Source: Nymphaea colorata (taxonomy: Eukaryota; Streptophyta; Magnoliopsida; Nymphaeales; Nymphaeaceae). From it: a stretch of 64,000 nucleotides of DNA. Positions 1 through 11,832 of this stretch are shown in pieces. The position numbers and the translations under genes were made by a program. The notes under the pieces were generated by a model. The model ran no database searches. It had not been told where the DNA came from and saw only the letters and a program-made list of their open reading frames with translations. The DNA lies in contig NC_045139.1 in NCBI RefSeq assembly GCF_008831285.2, positions 36,158,970-36,222,969 of the forward strand, given 5' to 3'. Position 1 is the stretch's first letter. Every line of letters starts with the position of its first letter.

Positions 1-322
1 CTGCATCTTAAGCTAACACAGCTTAGTAATTAATGGAGCAATGCTTTGGAAGTTTAACAAGCAGAGGTTGTTGATCTATGCAAACCAGCTCAATGCACAG
101 AAAAGCTGACCTAAATTCTGTTTCATGCAATTTCTAACAAAATTTTGGCAGCTCTATCCATCAAGCATAGTTTCCATGAGCCATTTCTGGCATGGATGGT
201 TCGGGATTATAAGATTCGTGAGGTTTAGTTCTGGTGGCATGACCCTTCTAAACTTCAACCATGATATTTCAAATGTCATCAACTACGCTATACAATATTC
301 AAAATAAAATCATGCAACATAC

Positions 323-3134
323 TTTCTAGAATTAATGTAGGCGAAGAGCTCCTTGGAATCATTGAGCCTAAGCTGAGTAGCTGGAAGAACGTAAGGTTCA
401 GGATTGACAACATTGCCTGTATACTCGTCGTTACACACAATCATCCCGACACCTCCAGCATCTTTAACTTCAATGCCCTTCAGTATATTTTCATAAGCAG
501 AATCACTGAGGCAAGTTATGATCTTGCCCTTGACCTTTTTGGGATCAAGAGTACCTGTTCGACAGTAGTTTCTGCACAAATTAAGTAGAAAAAGAAAAGC
601 CAAATTATAATGAATAGAAGCTTCTGTATGATGTTAAATGCATGAACCAATAAATTAACCATTGCCATGCATCAAAGGCCTTTGATTCAATAGATTCATC
701 AGGCTTTTTCTGTTGTTATCTGCGATCATTTATGTTGTTCTTAGTTTTTCCACAGTAATAAGGATCGTCTGTTAAGTAATGCACAGCAAACTTACGCAGA
801 GAAGGGCTTGGCATTTGCAGCTCTGACATCCGCTCCTTTCGCCAATGGATATAATTTTTTCGCCAATGAACTTGAAGAAGAAAGGCTTGCTCCCTAAGAT
901 GTTAAAAAACTAGATAAATTCTGCAGCTCTACAAAAAAACGATGTTAAAGACAGTACTAAGTCTTCTTAGCAAGGACAAACCCAAAAAGAAAAAGCGGTA
1001 TAGCTCGAGTAAGGATGTTTCTATCTCTACTATTAGAAACTAATATATCATGAACTCAATTTTGCTGCCTGTACTTGGTTCTGATGCTGATACTAGTTGA
1101 CCAAATCCTTTCGTGGTTCATGAAATGCTAATCACGTTCATACTACCAGGTGCTGCAAAAGATTGATAGTATTTGAAATTTAGAAGATGAAATTCTCAGC
1201 AGAAGTGGAAATGCCAAGTCATATGCTATGGGTTGTTCTCTCAATTTCTACACAGTTATTACTTCTTTAACATTTTCAAAACTATCGGGTTACATCCAAC
1301 TTCTTTTTCGTCAAATTAGGATTCCCAATTCAGATAGCAGTAAGAAAAAAGAGAAACACTAAAAGGGAAATGTGCAAGACCAACCCGAAGAGTCTTATTG
1401 TTGCCAAGAGAAAGATAAGAAACGAACTCCCTGTCCAAGGTGCTAGCAGCAACGGTAATCAACCACGGAGCCACATTAGACACTGACTGCAGCATCGGGC
1501 CATCGTTGCCGGCGGAGGCGACCACCGTGATCCTTCGGCTGACGGCGTGGAACGAGCCGATTGCGATGGCGTCGTTGAAGTAGTCATGAGGTGAGCCGCC
1601 GAGCGAAAGGGTGATGACGTCGACGCCGTCCCTGATCGCAGAGTCGAAAGCAGCCAATATGTCAGCATCAAAACACTGGCGATCCCAGCAGACCTTGTAG
1701 GTCGCGAGACGAGCCCTTGGAGAGCCGCCCTTCGCCGTTCCGTTAGCCGCGCCGAATATGCTCGCGTTCGGCACGAAGCTGCCTGCAGCTGTAGACGCGG
1801 TGTGAGTGCCATGACCTTCCGAATCTCGAGCAGACCTGCCGTCCTTTGGGTGCTCACCGGCGCCGTTGACGTAGCCCTTGTCAAAGTAGCGTGCGCCGAT
1901 CAGCTTTCTGTAGTCCAGCCGCCATTGGAGACGTTCAATTACGGCCCGAGTACCTTAGCTTGTTGCAAAATATTGGAAGAAAAGGAGAGGGAAATCCGAA
2001 GTTGGGCGGCAAACCTGTTGCATTTAACACCATTCACATCGGTCGCATTCTGGCATACTCCTTTCCACCTTGCAGGCACAGGTCCGAGACCTTCATCACT
2101 AAAGCTCTCTGACTCTGGCCAAACTCCTGCTACCACCAAGATCAGATGTCAAAAATTACAGGGCTTTTTAGTATTTCCTCAGGTACATAGGCCTACTCCT
2201 GATGCCACCGAGATCAGATTTCAACAATTGCAGGAAATTTTCATTATTCCCTTACATGTGCAGGCCCAACTCCTCCCACCACCAAGATGGGATGTCAAAG
2301 GTGGCAGGAAATTTTCATTATTTAATAGCCTCAGGACATCGAATCATAAGCTTTTTGACGAAGTATGAAACCTGTGGAGGAGAAATTAAACGATGCAAAA
2401 ATCCTCTTCTCTATAAACTTCATGAAATTTAAGAGAACGTCTTGTCCATATATAAAAATATGATGAAGACGAAGCATGATCCTTTGGTCCATCCTTTTAA
2501 AGTCTTGCATGCAACTCAACATTAAGATGGTTGTAGTGACGACGATCCATCTAATACAAAAAAGTCAGTCAAAGGAAAGCATACAAGAACAGTACTAGTA
2601 CCAGCAGCACCGGCATTAGTGTCGAGGATGCCAATTGATGGATTGTGATTGTAGGTCTACATCCGAATTTGATTAGTTGGGTTCGGAAAAGATTGGATCC
2701 AGTTACCATTTTGAATTTGGTATATTATTTTAGCATCCGAGTCCAAATCCTATCTAAATGATAGATTTTGAGATAGGCGAATACAGTTCCATCCTCAGAA
2801 AATCCGAACTAATACAAATCCGAATAGTTTTGATCAGATCCAATTCCATATTCCCAACTAAATCAGCCATGAAAAAGAAAAATCTGAGCAAGAGTTGCAG
2901 ACGAGGTACGCTAACTATATATAATCAAAATCACACTGTTTGAAATTAAAGGGTAGAAGTAATCCCACCTGTGTCGAAGTGTCCAATAATTACATCTTCA
3001 CCGTAGTGGCCTTTCTCCCACAATGAATTCGGCGTAGTCTTTCCTTCACTCTCCAGGCCCAGAAACTCCCATGAACGAGTTGTATGGAGTTGATGCTCCT
3101 TGTTGGGGAACACAGACACAACACCAGGATGCTC

Positions 3135-3182
<48 letters not shown>

Positions 3183-4203
3183 AATGTGTTTGTTATGGCA
3201 AATCAAATTAATGGAGAAGAAACGGGAGACGCTTTCTTACTGGACAATTCTGTGGCTTCGTCTTCATCTAGAATTGCAGCAAATCCGTTGATGTTGTTCG
3301 TGTAGGAATAAAATATTGATTCCTCCGCTTTTTCTACTCTGAAAAAAGGCGAGGAAAACAAGATGAAGTGAGAGGCGAACTGGCGATGCCCGGATTTAAT
3401 TTCATCTTCCATAAGTGGACAACCTTGCGATTAAATGTAAACAACGTTCTAGTAAAGTCCCCAAAATATATATGATAGCATATGAAATCCTAAAAGTTCA
3501 AATAAGTTGGCCGACCATATAAGAAATGGACTAATTTTAACAATAAAAAAAATGTTCTAAAAGTGTGTGTCTATATATATATATATATATAATTGATCCT
3601 CGTAACTCATTGTTGATAACATCTGCCCCTTAGCATAACTAGTCAGTCTGAGAGGCATGCAAAATGCATGCAGCCAGTTTGATTCACGTGGATGTTGTTC
3701 TTTTTAACTGGAAATGGTAGCATGAACAACATTTGAGTTGAAAGATGTCTCATGAAGCCGTGGCAACGCAAGTTCCGAAGCCTCTATAGACCCTGGGGCA
3801 GGGAGAACGGAGGGTGGCTCGCATACCACCATTGTTGACAACATCTTATCGTGTCAAGATCTATGTGTATAATAATATATGTATGCAATTTTCTCCTTAT
3901 TATATGTTAAGAGAAAACATTGACTGGGAAAAGATATGAAGATGTGATGGTATAATATATATTTCGTACCCTCCTAAAACAGATCCAAGAAGTTGGTGGT
4001 GAGAATTGATCACGTTTTGTTGAACATCTGCTGCTGCTGATATGTGAGAATGTGCTCCCAAGTACACTACGTATGACTGTCACCATGTAAAACGGAAAAG
4101 CCAAGTTACAATGTTACTTTCCCTGTATCATCAGCTTATCCCATGTTCCCCGAAATCCCAAAAAAATAAAAAGAAAATTTGTGATTTAATAGCAACTGCT
4201 TCG

Positions 4204-4240
<37 letters not shown>

Positions 4241-4324
4241 TTTCTTCACTGCCAAAGTGGTGGGGATGACAGCCAAAGAGAGGAAGAAGAGAACCAGAAC
4301 GAGCGACTGCATCCTGTAACTCAT
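323..4324 (-). CDS. Subtilisin-like serine protease, SBT5-type (5' part, continues past left edge)
   Basis: Secreted plant subtilase (peptidase S8), which cleaves proteins in the cell wall or apoplast. Exons by eye, 5' to 3': 4324-4241, 4076-3970, 3338-3241, 3133-2969, 2126-2015, 1907-1385, 893-796, 571-323; phases agree and give 478 codons plus 2 nt. Residues 1-26 are a hydrophobic signal peptide. The I9 propeptide starts [11 protein letters not shown] and includes [10 protein letters not shown]. The catalytic Asp lies in GHFDTG (about D150), the catalytic His in GHGTHTAS (about H221), and the oxyanion Asn in SAGNDGP (about N323). A protease-associated insert follows (DPKKVKGKI to LPATQ). 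The last visible exon ends at a GTATGT donor after YINSRK, where family members continue with NP.AYI. The catalytic Ser (GTSMACPH) and the Fn3-like C-terminus are not in the window. SBT5 proteins are about 750-780 residues, so about 60% is visible. The ATG at 4324 directly precedes the signal peptide. No frame break is seen. Confidence 0.9.
2640..2860. repeat. Transposon-like 'CCGAAT/CGGAT' repeat fragment in subtilase intron 4
   Basis: The intron between exons 4 and 5 (2127-2968) holds a run of related words such as catccgaat, ggttcggaaa, catccgagtcc and aaatccgaa. The same style of sequence occurs at 58440-58720 and 61110-61370. This looks like a terminal fragment of a common repeat family. 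No coding sequence is seen. Confidence 0.35.
3134..3178. repeat. (GA/CT)n microsatellite at a subtilase acceptor site
   Basis: An almost pure GA run on the plus strand. Read on the gene strand it is a CT run of about 42 nt that ends in TAG directly before exon 4 of the subtilase, so it forms the polypyrimidine tract of that acceptor. Confidence 0.9.
4206..4240. repeat. (GA/CT)n microsatellite at a subtilase donor site
   Basis: A pure GA run of about 31 nt. On the gene strand the exon 1 donor GTAC is followed at once by the CT repeat. A shorter GA run lies at about 4529-4544 upstream of the gene. Confidence 0.9.
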
Positions 4325-4375
4325 CCCAATCTGTGTCGTCTGGATACGTGATATGAAATGCTTGCCATCCTTGCA

Positions 4376-4385
4376 TCTTATATTG
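4376..4385 (-). promoter_or_regulatory. Possible TATA box of the subtilase gene
   Basis: The minus strand reads CCAATATAAG about 55 bp upstream of the subtilase ATG. Position and sequence suit a plant TATA element, but the match is short and the 5' UTR would be very short. Confidence 0.3.
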
Positions 4386-4399
4386 GAATTAGAATGTCT

Positions 4400-5740
4400 A
4401 CAAGGTAAGTAGTAATTGAGAAAGATTTGAATCAGTAAAATGGATTCATTGTCGTTTTGACAGCATGATCTTAACTGTATTTTGTCATTGCAGAAAAGGA
4501 ATCTATGTATATGGCCTGATCAACGCAGAGAGAGAGAGAGAGATTCATGTCCATCTCCTGGAAAGGAAATCGAGCTCAAGTTTCCATTTTCTTCGATCGG
4601 TTGCAGCTTTTGATCATGCTGAAACAGTTGGATATCATATCTCCACCTGTGCATGAATATATTATGAAAATGATCTGAAGTATGCTCACCATTCAATATC
4701 TTGATCAAGCCAATGGAAAGATGCGGTTAAAACAACATTATTTCCCACTTGAGAAAGTTTCGTTCTACCATTAAAAAATGTACCTTTTGCGGTCCTTGAA
4801 GAAATGAACATTTTTTTTTAGGGCAAGAGTATAATTGCTTTTTGTGGGATGAAAAATATAAAGGACATATTATTTGGGCAAGGTGATTAATCTTTCGCTA
4901 CTTGTGTTCCTCTCTTTCTTTATGTGAATGATCCCCAGATTTGCTCACACCAATCACATATTTGTGGCCTTAACTGCGTATCATATTTCAATTTAATTTA
5001 AGATCTTGAAGGACCTAGACCGGTCAATAGGATGAATGCTTAAAGATGCTATTGAAATAAGGACATTTATGGGATTTCGGTTTCTACAAGCAGATATGAA
5101 GCATTTGATAAGAAGAGTACCATACAAATATATGGCCTCTAGCGTTTGATTGTTAAATCTAGCGAGAAAAAAATATCCATAATCACTCTATATTTCGTAA
5201 TGTATTTTAAGGACACAATGTTCTTCCTATCGAGTGCCCTCTTAAAATATTTGATTTTTCTATCCAAAATTACTACCCGCTTCTTGGTTTTGCATGATGT
5301 GGGCAGCCACAACCCCGTGCGTCGATAAAGGACAGAGCTCATATCACCATGTAGCTGCAACAAAGATGATAACAGTTTTACCAATGACTAAGACAACGAG
5401 AAGGAAAAGCGCATTCCCTTCCTCCTCCATCACACACAAACAAAAAGGAGGATCTTGCCAAGAAAGAGAATTTGCCGGAGGGACGTGCAACAGAATTAGA
5501 TGAGGTGCTAGTTTCCTGTCCAATACAACAAGCACAACAATTTTGAATCGCGAAGCCTCCTTTCTTTCAGTAGGAAAGGTTGCACGGCCGAACTTTTTCT
5601 ACTTTTCGCATCTCAAATAGAGACTAGTAACAACTATGGAAGTACAGAAGGAACAGAAGAATTTCCAAAAATTAATTATGAGTCAAATTCTGCTAGGAAT
5701 TGGTGGATGCACATGTTCTGTAAAAACAGGAGGATTGGCA
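4400..5740. other. Intergenic DNA between the subtilase and selenoprotein F genes
   Basis: AT-rich spacer. It should hold the upstream region of the subtilase gene and the 3' UTR and terminator of the selenoprotein F gene, both on the minus strand. Short open frames here show no recognisable domain or splice logic. I see no RNA gene. Confidence 0.6.
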
Positions 5741-5747
5741 CCCAGTT

Positions 5748-8700
5748 TTAGCTCGACTCTCTGCTTGGTTTCACCTTCTCTCTCAAAAACTGCTGCACAT
5801 GCTCGCGCTTCCAGTTGTCAATTCTGCAAGGATAAGAGGAAACTTACAATGTCAGTTATAGAGATTCAAAGTAATAGAGGGATCTAAGATCCTCGCTTTT
5901 ACCTGGGTAAGAGTAAATGTATGGCAAACCATAGCCTAAATTTAGAGCAGTCTCGTTCCAGAGTGTGTCAGTGCCACAGATGATTTAATAGACTAACAAT
6001 CGAAAACATAATTTGGAAAAAATGGCGGTAAAAAAAAAATAGACTGTAACCGTCAAAAATTAGCCCATATTCTGAAAATATAGAAAAAATGAGGCCAATG
6101 CTACGACAGATGCTTATTCATGTGCCCAACCTAAATAGATGATTGGACCTGTTTTTCCAGGATGTTTGGAGAATTTATTAATTATTTATGTATCTGAAAA
6201 GAAAAGAATTCAGACTAATTCTCTTGAGAAGAAACAGAAATTAGAATTAGAGAATTCAAATTTCAAAATTGATGGAACATTTGAATAACCAGTATACCTA
6301 TTCTTCATATAGTGCATTTCAACACGCAAAACTATTCTTACATATTTCTGGAACTGACTTCAAAATGCTCCTTTGGAAGTTTACAACTAGATGCAGTTTA
6401 TGCATTTGGGAAGCAAGTCGGTCTTCCCTTTGTAAGTACACTAAAATGTAGATTTAGTAGACACCAGCTCTTACAGGTGGTGGCTACCACATGCAGGGTG
6501 CAACGGGGCAACTCCTTTCTAAATGTCTGTAAGTCCCTCCAATTGCCAGCTCATAAAAAGAACCTATGTGATTTTATATTCCAGAATAACAAACTGGTAT
6601 ACCATTATAAATTCCATTATTATATTCCTATCAGGAACTGTTTCCATCTCAAATACCAAGATGACTCGCACTGCCAGTTAAAACTCTGATTCTTCTATAG
6701 ATAAAGTTAACTGCAGGAAGATGCTCCAGTGATTATGTATACAACAACAAAAAAAAAAAAAAACAGAGATGTTTTTGTCCAGACACTTTTTTTTAGACTT
6801 TAAAATGTATTTAAAACATACCCAAGGAGGTTAACAAGCAGCTTACTTAACAAGAGATACACGCATAATCCATTTAGCAGATGCTCCTAGGCAGTGCCTC
6901 AGTTGGATATACAAGCAAACAAACAAATGAAACATTCATGACAAAAGAGCCACATGCATCTGAATTCAGCAAGTATTTGGGTACTAAACCAACCTTATTG
7001 TTTCTTTGGTTTCACCATCCTCATTGACCATGATCAGTTTCGGGGGTGAAGCATAAGCATATTGAACTTTCACATATGGAAACTGATCTTTGTCTTCTTC
7101 GATGAAGGACACAATTTCAGGATAAAATACAAGTTTCCTCATGCAGACCTCCAATATTGCACCAGAGTATGTAACCTAAGTTGCAATTGAACAGTTGTTA
7201 GATTCAAGTCATTCAACAATAGGACATATAAGAAGTCTAACAAGATAAAATGCAACGTAGTAATGTATCATAAAAAATTATAATTTTTTAAGGTTCAAAA
7301 ATTCAAAAAGCATAAAAAAAGTCAGAAAAGATTAAAAAATGTTTTTTATAGAAAAACATGTCACACATAAATAAAGTCTTATTATAGCAATGAACATTCA
7401 TCAATTTAACATAACATAATCATGATGTCATAAATCATAGCACATCAAGAAATAAGTTCAAAGTTTTAAACATCAATATTGTAAAAGCCACATCGTAATG
7501 CATATCGGTCAGGCCGACCAACGTAACATATTGCAAACATATCGTCAATTATATTTTAATTCATAAAAGATAGAAAAAATAGGAAAATGGAGAATAATTT
7601 GGAAACAATCTTGAAAAATCAACAAAAATGTGTTCTATATAAAAAATTCATTACACACATAATGAACCTTCATGATTTATTGTTCATAAGTAATGAAACG
7701 TTAATAAAATAAAGTGTAAAGTTGTAAATTTTAAAGTATTTTACAACACATCAAAACGAATAATCTGTAGTCGTTAATTGTCAAATGAGAATTGAAATAT
7801 GTTTATGATTAAATAACATCATGATTATTCTCAATCGATACAATATTCATTATCTTCTTCATTTTCATCCTCATCCCTTCAAGCTGGTGATTTCTCCCTC
7901 AAATAATGATGTCTTGGCAATTTCTTTTTAAAATGGTGAAAACCCACCTCTCACAACTCTTAGAGGTGTTGAAAATGAAAGGGAAGAGGAACTGTTTTAA
8001 AAAAAATCACAACAAAAAAGGGGCATCAAACCCATTTTGAAAAAAAAAGTCATATGGTAAGATATGGCCTGTATCAGCTGTAAGATACGGCTGTCACAAG
8101 CACAATACACATGCATTTTGTTATCATGCCAGTAATATATAGGTTTTTCCAATCTATACAATACGTATCTAGTATCTACGATACGGATAACACTGTTATA
8201 CATCACAAGATGAACTTGCTTAACGCAAATAATAAATGATCGGCAATCGCCAATGTCAACTACAAGAAATCAGAAAAATTCCTATCTTTCTTCAACAAGA
8301 AGTTAATCTTTTAGGTGTGAAACTGCAAATATAGCTTCAAATTGACATTTTCTGAGTTCTCCCTTAAGTAGCAACTAGCAAGATCTCCCTCATCTTCAAA
8401 AGCAGCATACTTTCATCCACCACAGACTTTGATTGGCTGTAGTAGTTACTAGTTACTAACTACCCAAAATCAAGCCAAAGACAATGGCACAAGGAGCACT
8501 CCATTATAATACGACTATTGACTTGCACTGACCTAATCATGATTAGCAGTTGGCTCCAATTGCCCCATTTTAAGCCTAACTAAGCTCATCAACTGAGCTC
8601 GATGAGATGCGTTAGGAGCAGCATGCACTGTAAACTGAGGGCAAACAATATCCTGTGAAATTTCTTCAAAAATGTGAATAGAAATATGAACATGCTTCCA

Positions 8701-9807
8701 CATGGACACCAACAAAAGGTGAAAGAAAAATATAGAAAGTTAAAAACCAACAGCACCAGAAAAATTGGAATGTAGAACCACCTTAATGAAAGCAAACAAA
8801 GAAAATGATCATAGGTGATTAACACATTAAAACGTAGCAAAAAATCTTAAAATCATAAACCATGGATCAAGCAAAGAATACAAATCATTGACATAAGAGT
8901 AAGCAAACACAGCTACTAAGCGAACTACTAAACATACCTTACTCATGGAATCATCAGAATCCTCGGTACAACACTTCCGACACTCGGATACCAGTGCTGA
9001 AACCGACAGAAACGTGGAAATGTCAAAATTCATCATCAGTCTAATAAATTAATCATCCTCCAGAACGACACAACCATCTACCTTACAAGAAAAATGCAAC
9101 AATACCTAGTTTACAAAGTGGGGTGCTTATAAGTAGATGCATACATAGAGCGCCAACAAAAACGGGAGTCTATGTCTTAAAAACAACTAGGTAGTATATT
9201 ATCTTGACGCAGTTTTAAGGAACCATTTCCAATTGGCTTCCCAAACTTCTGGAATTTATTGCGCTGTCCTCCCCTCCTCTATAAAACCACACACCACCAA
9301 ACAACGGACAACCCAACAGAGCCAGAACTAAAGAAATCTTCTCTTAGCCACCCGCCAAAGAAATGTTCAATTCTAAACACCCAAAAACTAAAAAAACTAG
9401 ACGTCATCATTGTTACAAAACCAATTTTAAAAATCGCAAAAGATCAGAAAACCTTGGAGTTCAACATAACAACATCAGGTCACGAAGGGAAATATATGAA
9501 GAAAGAACAGCATAATTTCTCCAATAACCCGCCGAAAGGGGCTGGAGCCTGGATCTATCTCAATCCGTCAACGAATAATTTATAGGCAATCAGATCTTCA
9601 ACCAAAAAGAAATAAGGGGATGAGAGCCAAAGGATCACCATCGTCCTTGACGTATTCCGCCAAGGTGTTGCAGTCGGAACAGAGGGCGAGGCCCGTGAAC
9701 CCTAATTCCTCGCATGTCTTGGGGCTCAATTTGCCATCCTTCTCGGAGTGAACCAGGAGGAAACTGAAGGCAACCTGGAGGAGAACTACTAGCAGAACCA
9801 ACTTCAT
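5748..9807 (-). CDS. Selenoprotein F (Sep15) homologue, cysteine form, ER lumen
   Basis: Small ER-lumenal thioredoxin-fold protein. In animals SELENOF binds UDP-glucose:glycoprotein glucosyltransferase and helps quality control of glycoproteins. Exons: 9807-9639, 8996-8938, 7175-6994, 5823-5748; they sum to 486 nt (161 residues plus TAA), close to the 165 of human SELENOF. Residues 1-21 are a signal peptide. A Cys-rich N-terminal region follows (C32, C43, C46, C62, C65, C66), then the thioredoxin-like part with VTYSGAILEVCMRKL, KVQYAYASPPKLIM and RIDNWKREHVQQFL. Animal Sep15 has a Cys-Gly-Sec redox motif; here the site reads C87-M-R, so one cysteine and no Sec or second cysteine remain. I recall the same replacement in other land-plant homologues. 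There is no in-frame TGA and no need for a SECIS element. The introns are AT-rich; intron 2 (7176-8937) is 1.76 kb with degenerate repeats and nothing coding. No lesions were seen. Confidence 0.9.
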
Positions 9808-9809
9808 GC

Positions 9810-10232
9810 TCTCCCTCCCTCCTCTCTCGTTTCTTCCAGGAGCCCTTTTTACTATGGACAATCCATTTATTTGGTTTTCCTTTTCAAACAAATTGCGGAC
9901 AAAATACAGAGGATACAACTTGAAAAAAGAAGACGAGAATAAGATGTTTATTTCTTACACTAATATGTGACGGAAAATCATATGAAAAGTGCAAGAAGTG
10001 TACTATTTTTTCATTGTTTGAGAAGTGTTGGAAGGAAAAAAAAAATCAGAAACTCAGAGGACAGGATGCTGATGCATTTGGATAAGTATTATTTAACCTC
10101 GGGCCATTTGGGTGATGCTATGAATCCATATTAAATTTATATCTGTTAAATCAGTTAGGATTCAAATTAATTGATATTTGTTGTTTTTTGTTCTTCAATA
10201 ACAATTGATGGTAATGAGTATAGAATTAATTG

Positions 10233-10265
<33 letters not shown>

Positions 10266-11160
10266 TAGTACGATAAAAACCAAAACATTTACTTTTTTAG
10301 CTAAAAAATATTATAGACAAAATAAAAGCATCCTAATATGTTCATAAAAACTAATTTGATGCAAAACATGTTTAAACATGCTTTAGTTTAAGTTGTTCTT
10401 ATAAAAAGATGGTGATTTCTCTATCATCAAATTTTTGATGTTATACAAGCCGTTTAATTTATTGTAAAAATATAAATAAATAAATAAATAAAGATCAATT
10501 TCATATGTGTTTCCCATTAACTTACTTTTAAGAAGACTAGATTGCAAAGAAATATACCATAATTATTGCATTTAACCAATTGAATTTTGTCCTGACTTAG
10601 TGGTTAGGGATTTATCATATATAGTAAATGATGAGTTTGCTTAACAAATACTAACTAGATGATGAAAGTACTTATCATTTTTTTTTCCTGTTTTTCTTTC
10701 AACCATATATCGAATCATATTGTTAATTAAATCAAAGCATGTTTTGTATCAAAATAACTATTATAAACATATTAGAATGTTTATATTTTTTAAAATAATT
10801 TTCTAGCAAAAAATTAGATATATATATATATATATATAGTTTAATAGTACCTTTATAATAAAAAAATGAACGGCTCCTATAGCGTCAACATTTTGATATT
10901 TGAAAATTCAACTTTTTTCATAAAAACAATAAGAATCAAAGCATGTTTTATATGAAAAAGGTGATCATAAATATATTATGATGTTTATATTTTTAAAAAA
11001 AGAGAGAGAGAAACGGAAGAAGAAAAACTGGTACGTGGTAAAGGCAGGATATGAGTAGGAACAACACCACATGTCTATTTTCAGATTCAAACCGACATTG
11101 CACACCCTGACGATAATAACATTGTAAATTTCAATAACTAATTTGCATGGGAACTAATTT
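9810..11160. other. AT-rich intergenic spacer with AT microsatellites
   Basis: Upstream region of the selenoprotein F gene followed by very AT-rich DNA. It has (AT)n runs at about 10232-10260 and 10819-10838, a (TAAA)n-like run near 10472-10492, and repeated phrases such as 'atcaaagcatgttttatatgaaaa' variants near 10733 and 10937, suggesting decayed repeats. No coding sequence was recognised. Confidence 0.6.
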
Positions 11161-11832
11161 TTGGATCGTAGCTTAATCAACAGCCGCAGTAATGCATATT
11201 TGTACAACAGTCAAATTTCCTCTTCTCCTCATCCTCACACCTCTGAATATTCTAGGCATCGGAAACAACCGTCAGCCTGTAGTAGCAGCCTTATCAAGGG
11301 TCTAACACATTCTTTCATTCTTGTCACTCGGTGGCGGGTTTCCGCCCTCGACGTTGCTTGATGGGGACCCAAATCCTCTGCTCGCCAGGAAGCTCCATCG
11401 ACTGCCATAGAAGCTCCATCCCCAAGGTATCCACCCCTGTCTGATGCATAGCTCGCTGGAGGAGAGGCGGACGAGGACTCTTGCCCCCTCCCCTCCCCAT
11501 TCGCAACCCTGACCTGACTCTCTCTCGCATTCACAAGCTCTCTCTCTCACCATCCAGGACATAGTCACCACCACCTTGACTCATTGCTAGAGATTGAGCA
11601 GGAGCGTTCCTATTCAGGTCCCGGTCGACGAGACGAGGGTGAAGAGGAGGCAGGTGAGAGAGAGAACCTGCGAGGCTCAAATGAGAACCTTTAAGGGCCA
11701 CAACTTTTATCCGCAGATGAACGTCGGACCTATTTAGGTCCGACGCTTTTCCGCAGACAAAAGTCTGTGAAAACACACTTTTCATCGAGGTGTTTTCTTC
11801 CGTGCGTGATGGAGCACGGACGAAACAGCAGA
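11161..11832. other. GC-richer unassigned block abutting a duplication breakpoint
   Basis: Base composition rises sharply relative to the flanks. Overlapping short open frames on the minus strand are arginine/serine-rich and mutually inconsistent, so I do not call a gene. The block contains the palindrome at 11723-11744 and ends where the duplicated DUF4504 segment starts, so it may be a transposon remnant or a UTR/promoter fragment. Confidence 0.4.
11723..11744. repeat. Perfect 10-bp inverted repeat with 2-nt loop
   Basis: GTCGGACCTA, then TT, then TAGGTCCGAC. The palindrome is flanked on both sides by 'tccgcaga', giving a nested direct repeat around the hairpin, as often seen near the ends of DNA transposons. 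Confidence 0.6.

Noticed and set aside
1459-1884. 141-residue minus-strand open frame in the subtilase
   Set aside because: It is a frame shadow of subtilase exon 6, which has the catalytic His and oxyanion Asn in the other frame.
3600-3840. Possible additional exon in subtilase intron 2
   Set aside because: Phases of exons 2 and 3 already join cleanly (LGG then VEKAEES) as in the family, so nothing is missing.
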